In this document: positions 11,475-23,700 of the stretch, piece after piece | How the letters are laid out: the number at the start of each line of letters is the position of its first letter | Position numbering within the stretch: the stretch's first letter is position 1 | Assembly (NCBI GenBank): GCA_036362985.1 | Contig: JAYGXS010000006.1 | Coordinates: 12,781,683-12,845,682 of the forward strand | Reading direction: 5' to 3' | Origin: Ligula intestinalis | Taxonomy: Eukaryota > Platyhelminthes > Cestoda > Diphyllobothriidea > Diphyllobothriidae | DNA: 64,000 bases | Program-made: the position numbers and the translations under genes | Notes under the pieces: generated by a model | What the model was told of the DNA's origin: nothing | Database searches by the model: none | What the model saw: only the letters and a program-made list of their open reading frames with translations

Positions 11475-11717
11475 CGCTGTTGAATTGCCCATATGGCTGA
11501 TCATTCCGATCAGCTCATAGCGGCTGTCACCGTTGCTGAGGTTGGTTGTTGGTGGCACTGTGGGGAGGGTTGAAGCCGAAGCGTTGATTTGAGGCACGCT
11601 GGTAGCAAAGTTTTCCTCGGCAGTCGGGGGCGGGATATCCAATTTGTGCGGGTCCGAAAAGGCCAGGTCGGCTGCTCGGGACAGATCGTTATCACAATAG
11701 ATCAGAGCTCGGGTAGC
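11475..11717 (-). CDS. USP5: USP5 exon 10: end of UBA2 and start of His box
   Basis: Begins after tttag and ends at gtatgt. The first residues ([17 protein letters not shown]) complete UBA2 begun in the previous exon. After a Pro/Ser/Thr-rich linker comes [16 protein letters not shown], the segment just before the catalytic His loop in USP5. It ends in phase 0 exactly where a CGHY-type sequence is expected. Confidence 0.9.
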
Positions 11718-14700
11718 CTAAAATTCGTCGAAATACGGGGGATGAGAACAAATGCAGGTGCCGGTCGGCATAAATTATAGGATAGTTAAGAACAAGTGCT
11801 AGATACTATGTAGGGAAAACATTCGCTGCCTTCGAGATATTTCCGAACTCCGAGGAGACATTAAGTTCATGGTTCCCGGACGGTAAGATGTATGTCTTTT
11901 CTTCAAGTATGAAATTTGAAGAAAGCCTAATTTGTTACCAAACGAATACAAGACGGAATATTTTTGTGCATCTTCCCCTTAAATTACAGATGAATTTATA
12001 AGAGCACTGGGCGTCAATGGGGAAAATTCATACAACTTATGTAGCTATTTTTAACAGAATGTACTTATGGCAAGTGATCAAAAGGAAGTTCGTTCGAAAG
12101 ACGGCATCCTAATGAGACTAAAATATGCATTGAGATTAAGTTGCACGATAATAAATATTGCAAACATACGTAATTCATATGTTCGAATCGAAAACACATT
12201 TCAGAACTTTGGATGACATTTCATGAGATGGAGAATTTACTGTACATAGTAAATAAAACTACCTAATGCATTGATATCCTTTAGCCCGCTCTTTCAATCA
12301 CTTCAAATTTGTTTGCAAGGTGACTTTCTATACCGATCACTTTTTCAACTCCAGATCCCTCTAACAATTAATAGTATCAAGCTGGCTCACATTCACGTTT
12401 GCGTTTATTGTTCGTTGTCGCACTTCATTGAACCACATTTTTTTTCTAGCATTAGTATGATGACCGCTGCTCAGTTGGAAATTGTCATTCCAATCTCGCT
12501 TCCGTTTGTTGATAATTTTATTTTGGCACGACATCAGGATGCCAGGATGCACAGAGCGCTTTGACGACTTCATTTTAGAGGCGTTTCGAGATGGGGCTCG
12601 TGTATACATGAATCCAAAGACTAGATCCTCAGAATATCTCCGCCCGTCTCTTTAGTTCTCTGGGCAATATTGATTACCAGTGTATTTAAATAACGTTTTA
12701 AATAATAAGATAAATGTGCGTTAGAAGGTCACAAAAAACGGCGACTGCAGACCAAACCAACCTGCTGTTGAGAGAAACCCATCTCCATAAGCGCAGTCAC
12801 AGCACTGAGGTCTGCAGTCACCGTAGAGCCTGAGACTGAGCTACTGGATTCCATGGCGGTTGGAGGTGGATCATTGAAATCAGGGTCATCCATATGTTCC
12901 ATTACCCAACCCATAGCGGCCTCTACGCCTGAATTTGCTGTCACTACACAGGCTCGAACAGATGCGTTCCGTGAGAAGCCCATTTCCATAAGCTGGCTCA
13001 CAATGGCCTCATCAGCAGTCACCTTGGCGGGTGCAGCAGCCTCTAAAAACAAACCGGAAGAGTTGTAGAAGGATGCCGTTAACAGTGTTCGTTCGTTCAT
13101 CGATCTCTCTCTCCCTATATTTTAATAAGCGAACTCCACGGTGAACTTGGGTTGGGTAAACCAAAGGAGACTGCAAGGTAGTCTTCCGAAGGGAAGGAAA
13201 AATGTAATAAGAATCTTTAAAACATTGCTAACATCTGGGGGAGAAATCCGGAACGCGTAATTTCTTAGATTTGAGTTAACCTAGTTGTGAAAAACTCGAG
13301 GCGTTCGGCGGGATTTGAACCTGCCTAGCAGAGAAGGTCTTTAGCGGCGGCCAAAGCCTCGAGTTTTTCACAATTGGATCAACTCAAATTAAGCATATCT
13401 GATAAACCTCCTAATCATTTCTTAGACGTTCATCACACGTTTTTGCCTTCATTGGAAATAATTTACTTTCCGGGATTCACCTAATCTTATGTAGACTGTC
13501 AGATATCGTGTCGCTATAATCGCATGTCCGCCCTCTCAACCTCCGGTCTTCTTGATACTATTTTTAAACCGGACCTAGGTGGGGGGGGGAGTGGGACATA
13601 CAGTGAGGTAGATGCAGCGAAAGTCACCGTCTCTGCACTAGTCTGCTGCGAAGCACACGATGGACTTCATTGAAAGCAATGGTTGAACTGTCATAATCAC
13701 ATATCGCCTCGGTGAGAGTCGAACCCGCACAGTAGGGAAGGCTTTTACGCAGCCAACGCTCTACCATTGAGCTAGGGGGCTCACCGTGAGCCGTTAATTC
13801 AATCCCGCTTGGGTCGATTTACCCGCCCAACTCACTGATCGTATAGAATCCACCATTATAGATACAGAAAGCTGACTGCCCGGGCAGGATTTCGTAAGTA
13901 ATCATGTAGAATTTACCAGGCCTTCTAGGCGCACATTATCATGAGGGTTTCGCTTATTTGAATAATTCAGTTGGCCCAGTTGTGAACTGAATTATTCAAA
14001 GTTGCCAAACCTTCCTAATAAGTTCATGTCTGTGTATACCGAGAAGCCGCCTTTTGATGAGGAAGTGCAGCAATATATTGCCATACCAACAGATAAAATT
14101 AGCACGGTGAGAGAGGAATCCTCGTAGCGCAATGGTAGAGCTATGGCTCCGCATATGCATGTCCGCAGTCTGTAGGCAAAACCCTGAACTAGCTCTAACA
14201 GACGCTCTGAGTGCGGGTCTGATAGGGCCAGTCTCTGTTTTCTGTGTGTGCCCACAGCTGCAAGGGACAACTTATGACAACTTTAGCCTACCCCGATTGA
14301 CATCCGGCATGGCCTCCTCTCCTGGTTGCAGGCCGCCAAACGCCTTCAGGGCGGACAAATCGAGCAACCAGTTGTCAGAGGGACGGAAATTGTCCTCCGC
14401 TTCCGCCTTCCCCAGTTGTTTGTTATCTCTGTCTAGCTGGATGGCAACGTTGAGCTTGCAGGGCACCCAGTTGGCATCTACGCTAAACTTGAGCATCTGC
14501 ACACACAGGAAGTCTGGGAAGTTGACCAGGCGGGAGGAGCGATAGGCCACGGTCTTCTGGAAGGGCGGTTTTGTGGCAGGACTATTGAAATCCGCGATGG
14601 TCTCTGTGGAGGCCCAGTTGTTGAGACAATCCTACGTAAAGAGAGCATAATAAAAGTAAACGTGATGTAACAGGACTGTTATGGCTTAATATCTAGAAGT

Positions 14701-17700
14701 GGCGTTCATTGAGTAGTCATCATCGCAGGCCGGAAATATGCCTTCCCAATTGTCTTCGAGTCACGAGTTTAAAGTAAGCAAAAAAGATAACTATTCAAAA
14801 CTATGAAGGACACGGAAACGGTCACCTCTTCTTTACTGGCCGACATCCGCTGAAGATATCATAATTCAAAGTGTCGGCTGTGTTAGCTTCGCAGTAACGA
14901 ATGAAGATATTTACCATGTGCTTCATGACGAGATGGGCGTCAGGCGGTCACATGCGAGTGATTTAGTTTACAGTAGTAGCAGACTCGTTCAACATGTCGC
15001 ACTCGCCTCTCACACCCGCATGGACCCATTAAAAATTATCGCAGGCGAAGTTGAGCCGTTCAGTCATCTGATGTTGGAATCGGACAAAATTGACTGATAT
15101 ACTTTCATTGATCGCCTACGCGTACCACACACGATGTTACCCGAGTTCTGCCTACCTTTAATAGTCGAGGTGACGTATTCGCCATATTTGGCGAACGTTT
15201 CTAACTTTCATAAATAAGTGTTACTCACACATAGTAAGTAATACTATATCAAACGAACTTTTGGGGGCTGATGGACTTGGCGTAAAAGATGCTCCTTGAT
15301 GCTCTATCAAAATGCGTTTCAAGTCATGGCTTGTTAGATTGCCAAATGATCGGCTGGACGGATGCGTCTGCACATGTGTTCGCTATATTACTGGCTGCTG
15401 ATGGAACGTAAGTCAAAAATGGCACGTCAAGTATCCCTAAACACCAGTCATGGGGTCACAAAGGACGACACGGTGACAGGCAGGAGACCGAATGACAGGG
15501 AGGCCGAGGACGCGGCCAGAGACACAGAGTGGCTCAAACGTGATTGGTCGAACGGGCACAAGCAAGAAAGGACGGCATGAAGACGAGAATTTTGAGCCAG
15601 AGTATCCATTCTCTGAAGATGGGTAGACGAGAACACTACCCGAAACTTCAGACTTGTAATAAACCTCTCCCGGTGAACGCCCTCCGTTCTTCTGATCCCT
15701 AAATTTTATCCATAACATTTCTCGGTTTACCTAGCAGTAAGAAATATCACCTTTGATACCATTTTTATGCTTAAGAGGCAACTGGTGGCAGATAACAGAA
15801 ATTTATGAAACGGAAAGTAGTTGAAGGTGCAATTTAAGACCTGACCAATACAAGTAAGTCAGAGGACTGGCAGGATCAACGGCCCGATCGGATACTGACT
15901 TCCGATTAGAGTTAATCTAGGACAGCTGAGTACCAAGGTTTCAGAAACGACAGACTTGGAAGGTTAACAGCAGGAAGCCAGCATAAAAGCTCGTTACACA
16001 GCCGTAGAATGAATACAGACCACAGTAGTACACTCACATCAAAAGAAATTTTCAAGGGGACTGGCGTCTCATTGAAGGGAAGGTTCGCCTCCTTGGCTGC
16101 CTTTTGACGTTGCTCAAAGGCCTCTACCTCTGCGGTGTTCGTTGCCGCCGAAACAGGAATGCCTAACGATAAGAGGTACTCCTGCCGTTCACTATACCTA
16201 ACCTAGAATTTCCAAAGAAACAGGAAAGACAAAATATAAATTTTCTAAAAAACGGGATTGAACAGGCAAGAGATACAGTGGCCGAGAACCTCTGAAGGCA
16301 TAGAGGCGAGTGTGTGTTCTTTCTATAAGGTGACTTGCCATTTTGCTTTTTTGTTCGGCTAAGTAAAAATTCCGTTTGTTAAGAAGCAATGCCATCATCC
16401 GCCGTCAGGCAGCAGAAACAAATTAAATTCTAATAAGAATATTCTCACATCAACACTATCAATTGAACTGTACATTCAGAAAGTCATTTGGCGAAAATAG
16501 GTAAGCATTCCATGGCAACAGTAGCTTATGCAGGCCCACTCATTAATCCCTACTCCCTGCATGTTTACCTACGAAAACGGTGCTTATAGGGTTTATGGGC
16601 AGGGAATTAGAACATGCAGTGGAATATACTTTAATAAATGCTACATGCATTTTTATTTTACTGCATTTAGAAGTGTCTGCAAATTTTCCTATTCTGCATT
16701 ATCGTTAAACTTATTGCGGAAAAACCCGATTATCAAATTGCAGGTTTCTCGAATTTCCCGAAAAATTGAAATGGTGGTTAGGAGGTCGCCTATTTCAACT
16801 TACCTGAGGTTCAACTTACCGTTCTAAAGTTAGATTTGTATAGTCCTTGGCGCGATGCCCCGCGTACACCTTCAATTTACATGCGGAACAACTAACTCCT
16901 AGAGCCCGCGGGAAGCAACTTCGACAACATTTTTTTCACTTTACGCTTCTAAAAATTTCCTTCTCTGCCTATCCTATTTCCCCATCTCCCAAAACTCTAT
17001 AAGCACCGTCTTTTCAGGACTAGGGGTATATGAGTAGGTCTACATAAGCTACGTTTGCCCTTTCCATAAATCAGGAACAGGATACAAGAACTTTTTCAGT
17101 TCATTTTGGAGCCCTGAGTCTCGAGCTCGTACAGGCAAGCCCCTGCTATAAGACCAAGACCTGAGACCGAATCCACTTATCCCCGATCATTTTATGTTCA
17201 ACGATCTCCCACCTGGGGTTGAAAACCCCCTTAATTTTCCGAGACGATGCGTCGTGGTATTAAGGGTTTCTGTCATTTGGGTATTTCCTGAAACAAAGCC
17301 CACATTTCCACCTGCATTTGCTCTCTGTGCTCATTAAGAGGTTCTTTCACAGTATTTTTGCCTTTTTGTAAACTAATAGTCAAGACTTCTTGGACGTGAC
17401 TGCATACCTAGAGTATATGCAAATAATAGGATGGGTAAATCTCATAAACAGTGTGCATATTCCCACTAAGTAATCACGGCGAAGGAACAATTGTCAATTC
17501 TCTCCAAAGTACTAAGTAAATTTTCTCATAGGCTTAAAATTGATTGGAAAATTTACCACTAAAATAGAGACAGAACTTGAAAAAAAATTGTTTGAATCAA
17601 AGGAGAAAGTGTACTTTAGAGGTGTTATGGAGGACAAAGCACGTCACCCAGACAGAGACACAGAAAGTCCGAGGTCGCGCCGGACCAGTCAACCTTGGAA

Positions 17701-20700
17701 CAGTAGGATGTGTTAGAGAGCACGTCAGACAGTACGAGGTCACGTGAGGCCAACCCGACGCCTACACAACGGTCGAGGTCGTCTGACCGTCGAAGGGCCA
17801 ACTAGAATAGGACAAAGAAGCCAGGCGGCCACTGCTGCCTAAGCCGAGAGCCGAGCCTAGAGTGAGGTGACGCCTAGGACAGACGCACAGGCGCGCGCTA
17901 GCGGAATGCGCACGACCACTTGGAGAACCAATGGGGAGCCACGACGACTGCCCCTCAAATAGCGAGGCTGCCAGCAGAACGGAGCTCTGTTGTGGACACG
18001 CTGCCGAAGGAGACCGACCACAAAAGACAACTGCTGGACACACGGAACAGTGTTTATGTACTAGTACAGGTGACAGTAAAGTACTAGTGTTACCCCATCC
18101 TGTCTTCTCTTCCTAACACGCACTGGGGGAACATAACCGGTGTTGGCACAGGAATACACTAGGTTACAACAAGTTTATCGATTTTCCATAGCGAATGGCA
18201 AAAAAGGTGGTTATGGACACCTGCAATGATGTGCAAATTTTTCAACGAGGCTTAAAAATTACCAGTTTCTGAATATAATACTAGGCTTTTTAGTTGTTGA
18301 TCTATTTCATTTAAACTCCTTGGACTGCTTGAGGTATGACCTCCGCTGCATCCTAAACTGACGATAAAAAATATGAAAAACAGTCATAAAGTTAGTGCAA
18401 ACATGCAGTAGTTAAGCGGAATTGGACCCAAAATCAATTAATTGTTCAAAAAGACCAAAGGATCGTGTAAAAAGTATGGTACAGTAGTCGCCGGTTATTA
18501 AGCCCACGGTTAATAGGCCCAGCCGCGTATTAAGCCCAAGTCAGCTTGGGACGGAATTTTAGATAGCAAAATCCGCCGGCTACAAAGTCCAGTTTGCCAA
18601 CAGGATAGAGTGCGATTCTCATCTCTCTGCGTGCGCAACGCGGTCTACAGGCATCAGATTTCACAAAATTCGACGATTTCTGGTGCCTGGAGAAGGACAT
18701 CAAAGAGCACTTGCGAGTAAAGTTTCTTCCAAAACAACTGACACTAGACCACTTTTTTTAAACGTGTCGCAAATCATTTTTTGCTTTTGTTATTACGTAA
18801 AATACAGACAAACAGCATTCTTTTCTTGTACATAACCAAGCTCTACACAGGATACAGTACGCATGTAATTTAAAGTGCCTATCCTGCGTATGCTAATCAA
18901 GAACTAGGACTCTCCGGTTATTGCGTCCGCCGCTTATTAAGCTCAATTTGGTGTGGGCCCGATGTGGGCTTAATAGCCGGTGACTACTGTAGTTCATTTA
19001 CAGTTTGACTGAGATAAGCCTTGTCGAAGTATAAAAGCAATCACGACTTCAACAAGTATGCCTGTTTGAGAAAGCTGGGAGCCAGACACATACCTTGTGT
19101 GTGATTCCACACTGTAACCGGTCCTCAATAACAAAACGCAATGCCTCTAGAGGAGAGGAAGCGGTGCGCTTGGGGCCAGTACCTTCAACGCCAGTCTTCA
19201 TTGAGGGTCTGTTGGCCGTATCTGACTCAATCATGGAGAAAAGGAAGGAGAGGAACTCTTGCACGTCCTGTTGCCGTTTACTGGCGAACTCTGTGTGGTT
19301 CTTGCCGATGAGATGTTTGAATAAACGAGGTCGAATGCCTAGAGGATGGGAGGGGGGAGGGAGTAAAAATGAGAGATCAAATTCTCGAAGTCAACATGAC
19401 ACCGGTGACATTTTTAATCTGCCAGAGTAGTACTGCGTGTGTGTGTGTGTGTGTGTTTGACCATCGATTTCGATGAAGTCCACCAATTGCACCAACAGGT
19501 TGGTACAGAAGGTGACAGTCTCAGGCGTTAGCTCTAAAGTGATAGAGGACGTAGTTAGCAGCTCCGCACTCTTCACCTTCTCCCGGAATCTCGAAGACTA
19601 AACGGGGTCCGGTGTGGACTGCTGTATCAAATGCAAGCCAATACACCGCCTGACTTAGTCTTAAGTGGCGGTAGACTTTGCGCGGGTACTACTGTGCTAT
19701 CTACCCTCACTCACCTACAGTAGGTGTCTAGCCAGACTTTAGTAAACCAGGACTGGTACTGCTACTTCTTATACTACTTACTAGGGTGTAGCTTAGTGAG
19801 AGTACTTATTGGTACTAGTACTGACTGTTTTGTAAGTCAGAAGTGACTCTGATTAAAGTCAGCACTGGGCTCAGATCTCCCAAATCTCGGCAAGAAGTCT
19901 AGTAGTACTGGTGCTGGCACAGACGCCACCAATTGTTAGAGGTGAAGCTAGGGCTCATAGCCCATTGATATCAACAAGGAGTGTGACTCTGGGTTTAGCT
20001 ATTTCGGGTAAGTACATGCTTGGGGTCCTGAGCGCAGCAGCGTTTGCCTTTGTTTCCGCATTTTTAACTCGATCCATCGAGCTGTGTACGCTTCTGCTAG
20101 GTACGGACTAAGATACTACTGCTATAGGTGGGTGCCTATGCTTAAGTGCTAATTTCAAGTTATCATGCTCGTTAAGGCTAGTAGATAGCATACTATAAGC
20201 ACTGCCTGTGTGTGCGTTTAAAGAGTTGCACCCAGTATGCACTCCCAATCTCGTAGAATGCATGCTACGAATGCATTTTTTCAATAAAGGAGCAGTAGGG
20301 ATGTGCAAATCAGTGTTGAAAAGTAGCCCACACCTGGGTTTTGCGGTAAGCGCTTGGGCTCGCTTTCCTCTGCCGGTGTCGGAGGAGAAGGCCAGGAATA
20401 GGCACCGGAGCAAAGAGAGTTGCCGATTTTGGCAAACTGGAGACTAAAGTTATCCACTGGTAATTGCGCCATGTTCTGCATAGCTTCCTCTGTAATCTGC
20501 TGCCACGCATTGGCGTAACACCAACGGAATTGGGGAATAGCAAAGAGAACCTGAAAGAATAGGAAGGGTGGATATGAGAAGATCCTTTCCCGGAAAGGTG
20601 TTTGATAGAGGAGTTGAAAAATAGGAATAGAGACATCTACCTAAAAAATGAGTCCAGTTCTCTTATGAACGGTCCTGGTACCTAGCAAGAACATGAACTG

Positions 20701-23700
20701 CGTGTGCGCACTCGACTACTGTCCTAAACCAGCAACACAACTGAGAAATTCAGGATCGTCCAGGTTGACGAAAAAATACTGGCAGGTAAACTAAAATGCC
20801 ATTGCATGCGCCTTAAAAAGAAATAAAATAGCCGAGTCACTCCGTCAAGACAAGGACCAATCTGGTTCCGACACGACACGGTGTTGATAAAAAAAAATTA
20901 CACTTCGCTGTTGAGAACATGAGCGCCGCAAGCACGTTACCTCCTATGCGAGGCGCGCGCAGATGCTATCTGGTGAGATTGAATGACTGTTTTGAGAATT
21001 TCGTTAACCCACGTGTGAAAAACTCGCGGCGTCGGCGGGAGTTTAACCCGCACAGCAGGGAAGGCTTTTGCGCAGTCAACGCTCTACGACGTGTGAATGG
21101 CATGAGAATGTAGATATGTGAGACAACATGAAACGGCACTATCCACTATCCTACTTACTTGATACTTGATCCGATTAGCTCCTGTTGTTGGATGAATCGG
21201 CTTCACGGATGTCACGAATAGCGGCGGCCCATTGGCGGTGGTCAGAGGCGAGCTCTTCACAGATGTTAACCCATTGTTTGTTCCAATGTCGCAAGCCGTA
21301 AACGGTTACGAGGCCCATCCGTTCAACGTCCGACTTAACGGTTTTGAGCCATGTCTTCAGTTGACCGCCTTGTCGGTATCTCTAGTTTGCACTACGAGAA
21401 GGGTTCACGACCAATCTGCAGAGGTCCGTCGATGGTTTGCGCAGAACATGGCCAAATCCTTGCGATCGGTGATGTTGGGTGTACGATGCTAGACTTGGTA
21501 GTTTGAAACATCTGCGGTATAGCTCAACATTGGAGATTCGATCCTGCCAGAAGACTCTTAAGAGGCGTCGAAGACACCAACGGTCAAAGACTTCGAGCGA
21601 TAGGATGTCTGCCTTTCTCACTGGCCATGTTTCACAGGCATATACTAACACTGGTCTGATTGATGCTTTGCATATCAGCAGCTTAGTACGTAAACTGATG
21701 TGGTCTGGCTAGCAGCCTAAATGCATTTCTAGCCTGCGCGATTCGGTTCTTCATTTCGTCTTGGGCCTGTCCATTGGCCAGCATATTCGAACCCAAATAG
21801 CGGAAGCAGCTAACTTTTTCAATGGGTTGACCGCTGATAAACAGTGGTTGTGCTGTGCCCAGATACGTAGTCAGGAGCTTCGTCTTGCGCACATTAATTG
21901 TCAGACCAACAGTTTCAGCGAAGCTGGTGATTCGGTCTAGCGTTGGCTGTAGTGACTGAGGAGTTTTACCGAGTACGACAATGTCATCGGCATATTCCAG
22001 GTCCGGTAATCTGAATTCGGGGCTGATTTCACATCCACTGTCAGGTAGAATTGACTGATGCATTACCCAGTCGATCAAAAAGTTGAAGAGAACTGGAGAA
22101 AGAGGGCACCCTTGCCGAACTCCACAAGTCAGGGAGAAAGAAGTTGACTCTTCACCAAGGGCTGATGTTGTGCCATAGTAAGCTCTGATTAGATTGAGCA
22201 ACTTCGGTGGGAGACCATCAGCAAGCAAGACTTGCCATAAAGCTTCTCTGTCGATAGAATCAAAGACGGTCTTGAAGTCGATGAAAAAGGCGGTGGTGAT
22301 CTGTTGGTTTTGATGTCTGTGCTCTAGTATGTGGCGTAGAATGAAGATCTGGTCAATACATCCTCTACCTGAACGAAATCCTCCTTGGTTAGGACGAGTA
22401 CGAAGATTGCGCTCAGTCGAAAATCTACGGAGAAGGATGGTCGCAAACACTTTGGCGGCTATATCTATGAGGCTGATGGCGCGATAATTTGACCATAGTG
22501 TCATGTCACCGCGCTTCGCTATCGGTAAAATAAAGGAAAGCGACCAGCCAGTGGGGATGACTTCGGTAGTCCATATAGTCGAGTACAGTCGATGTAGTGA
22601 TTCCGTCAAAGCAGGACAATTAGTTTTGTAGGCTTCTGCTGAGATACCATCTTCACCCACTGCCTTCCGAACTTTTAATCGTTGTAATACCGATTCCACT
22701 CCAAATCTCCTAGGTGGCTCGCAGTAACTACCGTATGGAATTGCAGTTGATAGCTGTAGGTTCTCAGGTGAACGTATAGGCGGATCCAGTAGCTCGCTAA
22801 AGTGCTCTCGCCATCGATCGATTTTTCCAGCCATATCAGTTATCACTTCACCCGAGTTATTCCTAACGGCAGTGCAAGTCGGTTTATATTTGCCTGATGC
22901 TTTACGCAAAAGGTAATAGAGCTGATTGAAGTTACCAGAGTTTGAAGCTGATTCCATGGAGCCAGCTAACTCGGTCCAATGGTTCTGACGGTCGCATCTT
23001 GCTGATCGCGTAGTTTGGCGTCTCAATGAGCGGTAGTTCTCTGAGTTTGACAACCGAGCGATTCTAGCTTGTGCCGATAGATGGAGGGTGGTTGTGGAGA
23101 TCCAGTCCTTCCTCGGTACTACCTGTTGTTGCAAGCTCGAATTTATTGCACTTCGTAGCGCGTCTCTCAAGTGTGGCCACTGATTATCGGGCGAAGTTTC
23201 ATTATCGACGTCATCTGAAGGTTCGATGCGAACAGTGGATTGATCTCGGATCCGTACAGTGAGACTTTCGTTGAACGCTACACGGGTTTCTGTGTGTGAT
23301 AGTACCATAACGTTGACACTTTTTGGGGGCAGTTTCTTACTTCGATTCGACAAACGGAGCTTAAAGCGGGCACAGACAAGTACGTGATCCGACCCAACTT
23401 CCGCACCTCGAAACGATCGGCTGTCGGATACTGAGGTGGTCCACCTTGAGCGTACTAAGATGTAGTCTATCTGGTTTGCCGTTCGACCATCGTTTGATAC
23501 CATGTTAGCAACTGCCGATGGGGGTGTTAAAAACAAGTGTTTGTAACGATGAGATGGTTATAATCAGCAAATTTTACCAATCGTTCTCCGTTGTCACAAC
23601 GTTGGCCCAGTCCGTATTTTCCGATGACGTGTCTCGAGGTTTCATCGCACGGGCCAGTCCTGGCATTCCAGTCTCCGCCGACGAAGAGCAAGTCTCTAGG

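Larger units (their letters stand above)
13043..14291 (-). other. USP5 intron 8, repeat-filled
   Basis: Contains an inverted-repeat SINE-like unit at 13268-13392, a copy of dispersed repeat D at 13530-13695 and a tRNA-derived SINE at 13695-14035. Each is listed separately. Confidence 0.6.
16203..19093 (-). other. USP5 intron 6, repeat-filled
   Basis: Holds dispersed repeat B (16495-16990), an LTR (17623-18171) and a pogo-like MITE (18482-18989). The rest shows nothing recognisable. Confidence 0.6.
19339..20333 (-). other. USP5 intron 5
   Basis: Mostly occupied by repeat C (19430-20265). A (TG)n run lies at about 19436-19457. Confidence 0.6.

Noticed and set aside
13725..13790. A functional tRNA gene on the minus strand
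   Set aside because: A and B boxes are present, but the anticodon and acceptor arms do not pair, and the body matches another SINE copy. It is a tRNA-derived repeat.
16191..16202. Nearer acceptor at 16192-16193 for USP5 exon 7
   Set aside because: It would put a TGA in frame. The acceptor before 16202 gives [10 protein letters not shown], which matches the family.
19391..19576. An extra USP5 exon ([10 protein letters not shown]...)
   Set aside because: USP5 exons 5 and 6 join in phase without it, and the segment is repeated in broken form at 40.1 kb.
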